Below, in pieces: positions 37,101 to 48,653 of a stretch of 64,000 nucleotides of DNA. Below the pieces are notes generated by a model that worked only from the letters and a program-made list of their open reading frames with translations, had not been told where the DNA came from and searched no databases. The position numbers and the translations under genes were made by a program. Origin of the DNA: Prototheca cutis (Eukaryota; Chlorophyta; Trebouxiophyceae; Chlorellales; Chlorellaceae); assembly GCA_002897115.2 (NCBI GenBank), contig BCIH01000011.1, forward strand, positions 93,472-157,471. The letters run 5' to 3'. Positions within the stretch are counted from its first letter, which is position 1; each line of letters starts with the position of its first letter.

Positions 37101-37393
37101 TTCTCCCCATCCAACCCCCTCAAACACAGGCTACGGCGGTGGTGGCCACACGACTGGGCTCGCCGGCACCCCTGTTCAGCCTGGTGCTGGGCGGCGATGT
37201 CGTGCTGTCGGAGGCCGGGCGCAACGCGGTGTGGGATGTGCTGGCCCTGTTCCTCCGTCAAGGGCTTCTGGAAGGCGGCGGCGCAGTGGGCAGCCGGAGC
37301 CTGGACGACTTGGGGGTTACGAACGTCGTGCGAGGCCAGCGGCGCCCGAGGGTGTCGCCGCTGCGCCTCAGAGCGCTGATGCCCTGGGCCTGA
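34200..37393 (+). CDS. TMEM209-like protein (cytochrome b561 N-terminal family, PF09786 type)
   Basis: The protein resembles plant and animal TMEM209, a nuclear-envelope/nucleoporin-associated membrane protein. Exon 1 starts MSHWNERPAWLLAPRAQG and ends in a membrane segment (ALAWALLFAACARY). Exon 2 has a second hydrophobic stretch (WARAVFWAAAAALTWHALC). A long disordered region follows, including NFRNPSPQQMREML and SPRSASRSPYDLGLAPPG. The folded part begins DCTDQLREWMAERVLQPLVV (about 35699) and continues with MQYLQLTALIKGE and RSYIVSRILALA. The family block is GSCVGAYEWESGG followed by GKPWTPDLPSDAALVLYLF (about 36577-36690), with GGDVVLSEAGRNAVWDVLAL at the end. The stop is at 37391-37393. 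About nine exons; borders near 36700-37130 are least certain. Confidence 0.8.
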
Positions 37394-37848
37394 TGAGAAT
37401 TGCGAGGATTTTGTCCCTGGAGGGGGTACATTGACTGCCGCCAAAAACGACTCTGGTCTGGTGACAATAACCATGCAGCTGGCTGTGCAGCGGTGGTCAT
37501 GCACAGCCGCTTTGCCGAGACGCCCCAGCGTGATGGCGATTTTGTTCTGGCTGTCATTCCAAGGAGAATGATCTGCAAGAATGTAGTGTGTGAACGTGAA
37601 GGGTCTCGGGCTCGAGGATGCCCGGATATTCTCGTTTCCCCTATGTACTTGGGAGCCGCTCCTCGGTCGTGAATGGGGCCTGTGTTTGAACTCGGCTGTC
37701 TTGCACGCGCGCTGTCGAAGCGAGGGCCGAGCAAAAAATTGAACTGCTCGAATGCCCAGCGATCGCACAGAGCCAAAGCGCCCTGTTTTGACCTCACCAA
37801 TATCTTTTCCACAAAAGAGCAGTGTAAGTCATGCAGGACTGAGAGACG
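37394..37848. other. Intergenic region
   Basis: 3' flank of the TMEM209-like gene and upstream region of the next plus-strand gene. No gene was recognised. Confidence 0.4.
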
Positions 37849-38561
37849 ATGGATAAGGAAACCGACGAGGCCCGGGATTGCCTGGCAGCCCTGCCCTCCT
37901 TCCGGGACAGGTCTCGCAAGAAGGCGCGGGACCCCCGACGCCAGTCCATCGCCCTGCTCAAGGCATTCAATGCCACCACAGAGGGATTGGGCCTGCTCAG
38001 CGGGGATGAGATCGCACTGGGGGACGAGGACGTGCAGATCCCTCTGGACAAAGGCCGCTTGCTGGGAGGCGCCCACAATCACAGCCAGCTCTGGGTGGAA
38101 CCGGGCATGGACGACCTCGCAGGCGCCGACCTTCCCAGTCCCGAACTGGGGACGCTGATTGGCACGCGGGTGCAGGAAACCGCCACCACCGGGAGTGACG
38201 CAGATCCCAGGCCCCAAGGTCGAAGCGGGTGTGCTGTCGATGCATGGATGTGCGGGCGGGGGCCACATGTGGGAACATGGGACCAGGATACGAGAGGGTC
38301 TGATGCATGTGCTACGAGCGTGCATGCGTTTGCTCTGTCTGGATTCAGACACCAATATTTGCATGACTGGAGCTTCAAAACACCCCTGAACACAAATTCC
38401 CAGCAGGCATTGGCCGGAACCCACTGGCCAGCAGCGTTTCGGTGCTCGAGGGGTTTCGTCGACTCTGCACTGCTGATGTTGACACGCTCGACAGCATTGC
38501 CGAGTCGGGCTTCCTTGAAGAGGTTCGCTTGGTGTCTGTAGTCTGCTTTGGGGGGGGGGGT

Positions 38562-38595
<34 letters not shown>

Positions 38596-39937
38596 TTGCA
38601 CAGGGAGGGGTGGGATTGTGCTGGTCAGCATAACCCCACAGGCCATTGTTAGGAGCCCCTAGCACCTCTTCCTCGGTTGTTTTCGGTGTGTTCATCGCTT
38701 GCAGCCCAAACTGCCACGGTCTGTGCAGGTGGAAGAGGCAGAAGAACTGGCTGCCATCCTGACCATCTCCCCCGAGAAACCAGAGAGCTCCCGACAGCTG
38801 GCTGGGGCCCTAGAGGACACAGCTGGCGAGTGCACACCCAGCCTGCCAGGCCCCGCACCATGCACTCCTGGAAACGACGGTTGCGAAGGGATGGAGACTG
38901 GGGTTGCACAGTCCACAGTGGAGGCAGCACCAGAGACAATCACGCAACGAATTTCTCCGGGTCAGAGCCCCACTGAGACTCCGGGCAACAAGCTTGAACA
39001 GCAGCGACGCAGAGTCGAGACCACACCTGCTGCGCATGCGTCTCCTGCAGCAGCCATTTGCCACGCGAGTGCGACGCCTCCCCCCACAGCGACCGTCTTC
39101 CGTAGCGGCACGACACCCGGGGTCCCCGAACCTGCTAGGCCTGCTGCGGTCGGCAGGACACCAGGAAAGCTGGCTGCCACGACGCCGAGTCGGCTGCCCC
39201 GGCCGCCACCGCTGGCACACGGCGCAGCCAAGCCGGGGTCAAACCTCACCAGCCGACGATCTGTAGTGGGCAACGCCATGTCATCAGGCGGGGTCAAGCC
39301 AGAGCCCCGGGATGCTGCATCGACAGCACGAGTCGCTCCCACGGCAACCCGGTCAACTATTGGTGCTGCCGTCAGTCACCGGCTCGGGACAGGCCCATCT
39401 CGGGCCGGGGGTACAACGAGCACGGCGGCTGCATCGGCGGCCCGGCCAGCAGCAGGCGCTGCGACTTCTGGCGCGACCTATCGCCGGCCAATCCAAGCTC
39501 AGACTGGTGCCGAGCGCCTTGTCCGGCGACCGGGGGCAGTGAGTGCTGGTCCCCGCTCACCTGCCCGGCATGCCTCAGAGCCTGCGGCCGAAGACGAGGG
39601 GAGTCTGACGCCGCGGAGCGCCCACCTCCGCTTCCTGGAGCGCCACCCTGAGTTGGCGTTTGGCTGTGGGACCACGCTCGCGCCTTCCCCAGACCCATCA
39701 GCCAAGGAGCAGCAGGTGGGTGGGTGGGTGTGCGTTGGGGGGTGGGGGTGGCACGTGCATGATGCGTGACGGANACTAAACTCTCGGCACTATTGAAACC
39801 GACGGCAACACATGATGCATGCCATTCCCTTTGCCATTGCCACCTGAACCACCAAGCATGCACTATTCATGGATTGAACTGTGCAGGAAAGGAAGCTGAC
39901 GGCGGAGGAGAGACATCTCCGAGACTGGATCGACTGA
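37849..39937 (+). CDS. Unrecognised, mostly disordered basic protein
   Basis: No family was recognised. Four or more exons join in phase. Exon 1 (37849-38219) starts MDKETDEARDCLAALPSFRD and has a basic patch (RSRKKARDPRRQSIALLKAF). Exon 2 (from about 38405) has GRNPLASSVSVLEGFRRLCT and DTLDSIAESGFLEE. Exon 3 (from about 38703) is long and rich in Ala, Pro, Thr, Ser and Arg, with TPGKLAATTPSRLPRPPP and PRSPARHASEP, and ends EQQ. The last exon (39888-39937) gives ERKLTAEERHLRDWID and a stop. The Ser/Thr-Pro and basic content suggests a nuclear or cytoskeletal protein regulated by phosphorylation; this is inference only. The intron after exon 2 holds a very long poly-G run. Confidence 0.6.
38550..38594 (+). 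repeat. Intronic poly-G tract
   Basis: Two runs of 11 and 33 G separated by one T, just downstream of the donor site of the second intron of the unrecognised gene. G-quadruplex-forming composition in the transcript. Confidence 0.95.
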
Positions 39938-40270
39938 TGCTGCCGTTTGAGGCCAGGCCAGCCGAGCTCCATCCATGACGCCCGCATGGTCCCAGTCCAC
40001 CCCTAGGAATGTAAATCAACACACAGGTGTAGAGTTGATGGCCCGGCTTCGTGGAAGGATCCCACCGTGCAGCCTCCACTTTTATTTATATTTAGCCATG
40101 AGCCAGGCCGGAAACTCCCGGGAAGCTGGGCGATTCTTACCTCTTCGCCGCGCGAGGTGCCCGAGATCGTTGCATAATCGCTGCCCGTCCCATGCCACCA
40201 TTTGACGCCCCTGCACCGCGTCAAACAGCCCATATCCTTGATATCAGATTCACGAGCAAAGCTCGCGGGG
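39938..40270. other. Intergenic region
   Basis: Short gap between two plus-strand genes. No gene was recognised. Confidence 0.35.
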
Positions 40271-43153
40271 ATGTGGGTTCCACATGGGCCCCACAGCGTG
40301 GGCTTTTTGGACGTGGAGTGGGAGTCACGGCCGGGCACCCCGCCCGATGAAGTCGAGCCGGGCCAGGTGCAACGATTTCTGGGCAGGCTTATGAACGCAT
40401 GCATAGACATTGAATAGACACTGCGTGTGTGCAAAGCAAATGCGGCCTTACTGCTCGGGAAGGGCACGCATTTCTCACCAGCATCCAGGCGCACCCCAAT
40501 GGGCTCCACTCGCATGCATTCCTGCAGCACCTCTCGGGCAGGATCTTCTACCCCACGCCCCACAAGCAGCCGCACTGGTGGGACTTTGGAGTGCCATGGC
40601 TGCCACATCTGCACTACGCCACAGGTACTGCATTTGGGTTTTGTGCTGCTGGAGAGGGGATGGGCAGGTGGATGGGATGGCCGGGTGCGACACGAGGCTG
40701 ACCTTATCAGCAGAAAAATCTTCCCCAGGCAACACACACACGCACACACATCAATGCCAATCGCAAGGTCTGAGTGGCTTTCTTTTCTTCCGACGGCCCA
40801 TTAGCGCGGTATATATTCTCCTACGGGCGCTGGTGCAGTTGCTGATCGTGAGCTTGGGTTGGCTGCAGCGCATGTGGCTGCTGCCCGGNGCCNCGTTGGC
40901 CCCGGCCGCAGACCCGCAAGGCAGGCCCGTGGTGGTGTTTAGTCACGGTTTGGGCGGTTTTCGGAGCATGTACAGCATCCCGTGCGCTGAGCTGGCCAGT
41001 CAGGGGTACGTCGTGCTGGCCGTGGAGCACCTGGACGGGTCATCGGCCGCTGCCCGGGCCCCCGGTGGCGAGCACGGTCGGGGCGCCATGCGCTACTACG
41101 CCGGTCTGGGGGGCGACGCAGGCCAAGTCGACAAGACGCGACAGCGCGCGAGAGAGATGCGCGTGGCCTACGACCTCCTCGCAGCCATGGCTCAAGGTGG
41201 GATGAGTGTTTGTTTGTGTGGGGGGGTGGGTGGGATATGATTGCATGTATTGTTGGGCAATGGCTTCATCGGTCTTGGGAGACCTCGCTCACTCCAACCC
41301 CCCACCAACCAACCCGCTGACCTACAGGCAAGCCCGCTCCGAAAGGCGCACTACGGCTGTCGGGCNGCGTGTCGCCACTGGATTTTTTTGCGGGGCAGCT
41401 GGATATGGCCGCGAGTGCAGCAGTGGGGCACAGCTATGGTGGCGCCACAGTGACGACAGTCGTGTCCGAGGACCCTCGCTTCAAGGCAGCCGTCGCCTTT
41501 GACCCCTGGTGGTGAGTGCTGATTGCCGGTTGAACGTGTGTGTGTGTGTGTGTGTGTGTGTGGAGGGGGGTTTTGCTGGGTTCCCCAGTGGTGCGCTGGC
41601 TCGGTTGTGTCATGGCCAATTGAAGTCGCGACTCGTTGCCCCGGCACCCTGACAATCTTCAGGTTTGCGATGCCACCCGAATCGGCGGCCATGCATGCGT
41701 GGCGGACGGGAACGCCCCTCCTGATTCTGGGCTCTCACAGCTGGAACGTGCCCAACACGCAAGGCGTGAAGATTTGTGGCGAGGGTCGACAGCAGGCTGT
41801 CCTGGACGCTGCTCGCTCGGCAAAGTGGGTGCAGTGGCCTTTTGTGTTTGTTTGGCTATTCAGTGATTGGTGAAGAATCTGTCTATCTGTCGTGGCTGCA
41901 TTGTGAGTGCACTCCCTCCCCTAGAATCTGGTCTGCCCGAGCTCCCGGGAGGGAATGGCCACTGTNNTCCTTTTCTGGACCCACCTTCACCGCCGAGGCA
42001 GCCGATCCCACTCCATGGCAACATGCAGGCCCGGCGGCGGTGCTGTGTTGGCCGTCATCACAGGCACCTCGCACAACACCTTTGCCGGTGAGTGGTTCAT
42101 TGCTTGGGGGGAAGGGGGGCCCATTGTGGGTCGGGGGTTTCAATGATTTGTTGATCAATACGTGTGGGCGTCGGAAGCGGCACACGGGCCCTTGTTTCCA
42201 GCAAGATGGCCACCAGTGTTTAGTTGATGCTATCTCAATGTGTGCCCACGAGAACAAAGCAAAACGCGTGATAGAGTCGAGAATTCAAAACAAATACAGA
42301 TCCGCTGCCGCTGTTCAGCGGGACGGCTGGGTGGGCGCTGGAGCGGCTGGGCCTGTCGGCAGAGCTCGACCCCGTGCTGGGCATGGACCTCGTGAACAGT
42401 GCCACGCTTTCTTTCCTGGCTGCACACGTGCCACTGGGCGCCGGCGCGCGGCGCGAACAAACCTGGGCGCCGGAGGCGGGTCTGGCGCTGCTGGCGCCAC
42501 ATGCCCCAGCCGCAGGCAAGCCCAAGGTCCCAGGATTCGTGACCAGGTGCGCTGCTGGTGGGGTGGTTGCTGAATGAGTGACGTGGTAGAGTCGTCTTCA
42601 TCGACGCTGGCGGAGCCTAGGTGCTGCGATGAGTGTGTTCTCGGCCCCCACACGAGACAGGGTCCCTGCCCAAAATAGACACATGCAGGACCAACCACCA
42701 CCAGCTACCATGCAACGGTTCNTCTACTGCAGGTGGTTCTTCCCCGGACGGGGTCCGCTGGTGGCGGCATCAGACACGATTCTGTACCGCGCCATCACAC
42801 ACCCGAGAGTCGCCGAGAAGCTGCGCGAGTCGCCCCGGACCAGGAGCGCGCGGCACTTTGGTGGCGAGGTCGTGGAAGGCAACCCCCTTCATGCCGGCAC
42901 CACCAATGGCGGCGGAAAACAAAGCAAGACGCTGGACGCCAGGGTCGAACAGATGGAGCCCATCACGGGCGAGGAGCTGGCCGCCAGTGTCGCACCGGCG
43001 GCGCACGTGAATGGCGCCGGGCCAAACGGACATAGCAAGGCACCGCCCAAGACAATCGTGGCCGAATCAGCGCTGGCTCGCAACGCGCAAGAGATGGAGA
43101 AACTCCTGGGACCCGACAGATTTTACCTGCTGGAGGTCCATGAACGCGGCTGA
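40271..43153 (+). CDS. PAF-acetylhydrolase-like lipase (alpha/beta hydrolase)
   Basis: The protein resembles plasma/type-II platelet-activating-factor acetylhydrolases, which remove short or oxidised acyl chains from phospholipids. Exon 1 has [20 protein letters not shown]. Next is [20 protein letters not shown], then [20 protein letters not shown] with the oxyanion region. The nucleophile serine sits in [12 protein letters not shown] (about 41435, GxSxG). The acid is probably in the AVAFDPWW strand. The catalytic His is in [12 protein letters not shown] (about 42050-42080). A long C-terminal extension follows ([20 protein letters not shown] onward, 42732-43150), ending LEVHERG. A hydrophobic stretch ([19 protein letters not shown]) may anchor it to membrane. 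Phase suggests that the acceptor near 40731 makes a CA-rich stretch coding. Ns occur at 40890, 40893 and 41366. Start and first two junctions are less certain. Confidence 0.8.
41536..41562 (+). repeat. (GT)n tract
   Basis: About 27 bp of GT dinucleotide in an intron of the PAF-acetylhydrolase-like gene. Confidence 0.9.
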
Positions 43154-43667
43154 GGGGGAGGGCTGTGCGTAAATGAAAAGCTGGCATGTGGCATCAGATT
43201 CTGTTGAAGAGGAGAATGGCCTGTGCTGGAGTGTCCAAACACATGGACGATAATTTCCAGAGCGACGTTTTGTTGCTTCCAGCAGAGCGCATGCCCGCAG
43301 AGCCTGTGTGCATTCCATTTGTCATTTTTTTCTCCCGCAAGGATTGCGTCGTGCGAATAGTGTGCTTGCTGAGGTATCAGAACCATGCTCGTGCAATGTG
43401 TGCAGTGCGACCAAACTCGATCACTGTTTCGAGCCTGTTTGCTCCACGGATTTGAGTGTGGCAGCTGAGTGAGACCCACATTTGTAACTGCCCCCCGGCA
43501 TGGTCTGACAATAAGAGAACACACCGAGATATTGTCGTGTGCTGTTCTTCTCAAGGTTCTGGGTCACAACACCCGTCGTCCGGGCACTGCATATGTGCAC
43601 AAGCCTGCGGTCTAAGGTTGCCCGCTCGCGGCTGCCAACAGCGGCATCGCTCAGAAAACTGTACCCA
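43154..43667. other. Convergent intergenic region
   Basis: 3' flanks of the lipase gene (+) and beta-galactosidase gene (-). No gene is supported. Confidence 0.4.
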
Positions 43668-45347
43668 TCACGCCACCGCCACTGCGGCAGTCCCAGGCCA
43701 CCCATCGTCCGGCACGGCGCCGCGCTGCCGGTCGCCTGGCGAGACCAGTTGGCCCAGCCCCGCCGCCGCCTGGCCACCAGGGCCCCAAAAGTCTGGCTCT
43801 GCCACCAGGTCCACATGTGCGTCGGAGCGGTGGCCGGCCTTCTCGACCTCCAACAGGATGAGCTCGTTCTCTCCCTCGCGCAGCACGGGGCCNGGAACAT
43901 ACAGCGTCATCTGCGGGCCCTTGCGCGCCCAGTGCCTTTGGTTTTTGGGGGGTGGGGGTGGGTGTTTGCAGAAGGGGATGGTGCTGTTACCAGGGCAAGT
44001 GCCCGACAGATTGCAAACGACAAGGGCGTCATGCATGGCAAGTTTAGTACACCAAGCACCAGCGGTGTAATCCTTCCAATGTATCCCAGCCGCGCAGCCA
44101 TGCATGCACGCTCGCACCAGCCGAGGTTGAAGCCGTTGACCCAGGCAACGCCCTTGGACCAGCCGCGTGTGGAAAGGTAGGTATCGGCCAGGAGGCCTGT
44201 GGCAGGGTTGAGATCCTGCCGGCCCACCGTGAACGATCCCCTGGGGAAAAGGGGAGGTGAGGGTTTGTTGCTGAGCAAGCGAGGAAGCCAAATATCGGGG
44301 AGGCCAGAGTAACCTCCCCACCTGGACAGAAACCAGGCGAGCGACTCCATTGTTGGATCCCCGCAGGTCAGTCACTGCCCCAACTATGTATCCCATCGTG
44401 CATGTTATTCCAAGATGAAAGAGCAACCCTGTTTGCAAAAACAAAAGAGAGTGCACCTGTAAAACACAGGCCCCTCATCACTGGGGGGTTCAGCGCCTGC
44501 CGCACGCCTGCTGGAAAGTGCGCTCGGGACCCGATCAAACTGCAACCTGGACAGGTCGTCCAACTCCATGGGGAACACCTCCCAGCCCCGAAGCTGCTTG
44601 CCTGTGTCATGGATGGTTGTGAGGGATGGATGAGAGATGGACATGTTAAACACGGGCACGGTCCCTGCAGCAGACCTGGTGATCACTTTGTAATGCCCCT
44701 GCCCTCCACCCTTTTGGGTCTTTTGATGCCCAGCCACCATGTTGCCAGCCCTGACACCCTCAGATACCTGCCGTGCCACCACCCCAGGCAACCCACAGAC
44801 AGCCTGAGACCCAACGTGCCATTGAGAGCGAGATTGACGGACTGGAGACCCTTGAGATCCCAGCCTCCGGCATCGCAGCCAAAGTTCTGGCGACCCATGG
44901 CGTGCACCAGAATGTCCAAGTACACCGGCTCCTCGTTGTTGGTGTTGAAGGGCAGGAGTGCAGCTGCACGGCATGTGGACAGGAAGGGAATTGGGGTGTG
45001 AGCCTTCAAATCATGCTGGGGTGTCATTCCTCGAACAGTGGCCGGTAGCACCAGAGGACCCTGCTCTGTCAGGGCACATGTCGCTGATGCCCACCAAGAA
45101 CCCTCAGACCACTGTGTGCTTTGGGTGGAACATACTGCAACAACCCCATGCTTCCCAGGCCAGCTCCATGGGCCCCTACCATCCAGTTGCAGGCTAGACA
45201 GTGTGTTTCGGTCGAGTTCTCCTACCCGAATGCCTTTGATGAACACCTGTTGATCGGCGAGGGTGATGTGTTGGCAATTGATTGACAGGATTTGTTTGTT
45301 CCAGGTAATTTCATGGCGTCCAACTGTGCATTTGGAGGACACACAGC

Positions 45348-45396
<49 letters not shown>

Positions 45397-48259
45397 CAAA
45401 GGAAGAAACAAAGAATGCCCAACTCGTGCGCACTGTTGCGAAGTCATGAGGTGGCACCCCGAAATCGAGGACAGTATTGGGTCGCAGGTCGCTGGCCCTG
45501 AGAGCATGCCTGTACAGAATCAGGCCCCACCTGCCATTTGCGTTTGTGCATGGGACAGGGTTTTTGAGGGGTGGGCAAGGTTGGTGAGCGGGGTGGGTGA
45601 GCGAGTGTGTTGGAGAGCTCATGCATGCAGATGTACCCATGTTTCCACAACCATGCAGGCAGCACGGAGACCGACCGACCGATCATCACGCATGCGCGCA
45701 CCCACTCTTCCCCAGGTCATTTCTTGCTCGACGTATCCACACACCCATGGACCCACCTCTGGTCATACTCCTCCATGGGAAGCACCGTCTCCGAGGGTAG
45801 TGCGCGGACAAGGTGTGGTGCCGCGGCCAGGAGCGAGGCGGTCGATGTGAGTTCCACGGCACCGTAAGCAACGACCCGGGGTCTCGGTGGTGGCTCTGGT
45901 GGCTGGCGCCCCGTCTCTTGCTGGATCGCGGCACGCAGGGCGTGGTACTTGCAGGCACCAGCTATCCCGGGCTGGCAGTAATCCCCGGCCTCGCTGATGG
46001 GCGCATCGTAGTCGTACGACGTAATGTGCGGCTGGTACACGCCGCCAGAAGCGACGTTGGCGCCCTGCGTAAACCCAAAGTTGGTGCCCCCGTGCACCAT
46101 GTAGAAAGAAAGCGAGGCCATGCGGCCACCCCAGCGCAGCAGCGTCACCGTGTCGGCTGTCAAGTCGGCGGAGCTGGTATTGGCCATGCCCTCGCCCCAG
46201 TGCGACAGCCAGCCCGAACTGGGTGGGGTGCAGAGGAGATGCAGTGTGTGTATGCGTGTTCATAGCTTCTCGGCATCACATCATGCATGCAGTAGCTGGC
46301 CACTGAATCGCCTGTTCATGTGCATGAAAAGTCGACGTTGCCCGGCCAGCGTTGCTGCTCCCGACATGCTGCGCTACCACACCCCACCTGCTGCCTTGGC
46401 ACCGCCCGCCAGCAGAAAAGAAACGGCCAGACAAAACCAACACGCGCACTAGAACTCGGAGTTGAAGGGTGGGGACAGTCCCGGTGCGTTGAGGGACTTT
46501 TGGACACCAAAGTACTGGTCGGGGTAAAACCAGCCCGGCCCAAAGTCGACGGCGCTGCAGCAGGAGTGGCAGCGGCGAAGGCGAGGGCAAGTGGGTGGCT
46601 GTCGGCCGTTTTCTCGGTCAAAAACATACCCCATCATGGCCACAACAGGATTACCCAATTCAATGCCACAACTGGTGCTCGCTGCCCAAACACCCACGTG
46701 AAGACTTCATCGCCTGGCAGGGTTCCCTTTTCCGCGACGTTGGCTGGGTCTGCGGTGCGGAGGGAAGGGAGGGGTGCAAAAAACAAGTCGGTTGGCAGCC
46801 CAATAAAGGGCAGCACACAGAACCCAGCGGTGCACAGCGTTGTGCCGCAGGGAACTCGTTCATTTCTAGCCTGCCACCTGCACACNTACCTGTGGTGAAG
46901 AGGATGATGTCATTCCCCAGGTGCCGCCTGGCCAGCCCGACAAGGTGCCGCAGGTAGGCCTTGTCTGAGCCACAAAAACCGTATTCGTTCTCAATCTGCG
47001 TGGAGTACGGGTGTAAGATACCGTTGCCCTGAGTGGCGCCCGAAGGTTGCTCACCCATCAAAACACCTCCCCAAAATCCCCCATCTGCACACCTGGACCA
47101 TGATGATGGGCCCGCCGTTGCCATACAGCAACNGTGCCATGCGACCAAGCAGATCCCCCCACCAACGATCCACGAGGGCCAGGTACACCGAGTCTGACGA
47201 CCGCAGCGCCATCCGCTGTGCCCCATTGGGCGTCACCTGGGGCATTGATTTTTGATCGTGGTTGTTAATGAGATTGGTGGTTGGAGATGGGGGGGGGGAT
47301 CATGTGTCAACAGGCCATGATGTTCCAACACATCCCCGCCCCACAGTACATTCAACCCCCCCCCCTCCCAACAAGACATTAACCCACAACCCTCCTCCCA
47401 TTGTCCTTGCCTTGGAGGATGCCAGCCACCATGGCAGCCCGCCAAAGTCCCACTCGGCACAGATGTATGGCCCCGGCCGGAGCACGACTAGCAGCTCCAA
47501 CTCTGCCGCCAGAGCCAGAAACCCCTCCACATCAGCCCAGCCGTCCCAGACCATGTGCCCAGGCTTTGGCTCATGCTGGTTCCAGGCCACATACACCTGC
47601 AGCGGCGGCTTGAGTGGGTTATCACATGCGGTGTTCTATGGCCAAACGATGCGTCGCTGTCCATGCTGGGGATGCACCACTGTGGGTCTCCCAGCAACCC
47701 CAGCCACCACCCCCCAACAATCATAAGGAGATCACTGTACGCAGCGCACGTACAGTGATGGCATTGAGACCCAGTGCCTTGACACGTTCCAGGCGGTCCC
47801 GCCACAGCGCAGGGTGGATCCTGAAGTAGTGGATGCTGTTCACGGCAACAGCGACGGCAGTGGGGTGGGTTGGGGGGAGATCGACAGAGGGAGTAAGAGA
47901 TTGACTGAGCATCTCTGTTCTGGCAGGCATTTGAAATGCATCCACGATGCAGCGACCGTTCCATTTGGACAGGGCCCAAGACTGGAGGTCACTCGGCGCG
48001 GGGTCCCTAACGTGGACCCCGCTGGTGGCAAGTGATCTGACCACACCCACGCCCCCCGCGTTGAATCAGTGGTCCAGCCTGGCGCGCAGCTCTCCTCCTC
48101 CTCATACCTCCCAGAAATTATCTGAAAAGGCTCGCCATCCTTCACAAATGTGTCGTTGTGAATGGCAAAGCTCCTGGACGCGGCTGTGGTGGTGGCCAGG
48201 AGGAGCAGGGTGCACAGGCCCGCCCAGCTCCGGGCACCTCGTCCCGGAATCCCGGCCAT
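43668..48259 (-). CDS. Beta-galactosidase, glycoside hydrolase family 35, secreted
   Basis: GH35 enzymes remove terminal beta-galactose from wall or glycoprotein glycans. The ATG at 48259 starts a signal peptide ([20 protein letters not shown]). Next are [15 protein letters not shown] and [20 protein letters not shown], then AITV and [19 protein letters not shown]. The barrel continues with [20 protein letters not shown]. The GH35 signature is split by an intron: GGPIIMVQ (about 47100) then [11 protein letters not shown] (about 46985), which supplies the acid/base Glu. The nucleophile Glu lies in [14 protein letters not shown], also split by an intron near 46240-46450. [18 protein letters not shown] follows. 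C-terminal jelly-roll parts include [16 protein letters not shown] and [18 protein letters not shown]. The stop is at 43668-43670. At least a dozen exons; some borders are approximate. One N each at 43893, 46886 and 47133. Confidence 0.92.
45350..45393. repeat. (CA)n / (GT)n microsatellite
   Basis: About 44 bp of CA on the plus strand, GT in the sense of the beta-galactosidase transcript. It sits in an intron downstream of a donor near 45447. Confidence 0.95.
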
Positions 48260-48653
48260 TGCGCCGGGCCTTGCCAAGCCTTCGACACAAAGGCGCCAGA
48301 TCCACTGCCAAGTACAAATTAAAATTGGCTTGATCGAAGCCGTGCGTGGCTCCGTGGGTGGGTCGTCGCGATTTTCCCGGGAGTTTTCCCCATGTCGGCA
48401 CGAGCGGGCACGACCCCCCATCCAGCCGCTCCGCCGAAACGATTATGCATGTCTCTCCGAAGGCCCCGTCAAATGACCTTTTCCTCCAGCCCTCCATCCA
48501 TCGTCGAAACCCTGTCTTTACCGGAATTGATCTCGCAGAGCATGCTCGCCATGGCGGTGAGCTGAGCTCCCTGGCAGCGGGTGTCCGTGGCAGGCTGCCT
48601 GCCTCCGGTTTTCTGAAGCAGCTCCAGGGCACGCTGGGCCTGTCCGCTACGCA
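48260..48653. promoter_or_regulatory. Divergent intergenic region, GH35 / PPM1G-like
   Basis: A 394-bp region between opposite start codons; probable shared promoter region. No specific element was identified. Confidence 0.4.

Noticed and set aside
37258..38646. 462-codon minus-strand open frame across the TMEM209-like and unrecognised genes
   Set aside because: It spans an intergenic region and introns of two plus-strand genes and contains a poly-Pro run that is only the poly-G tract read backwards.
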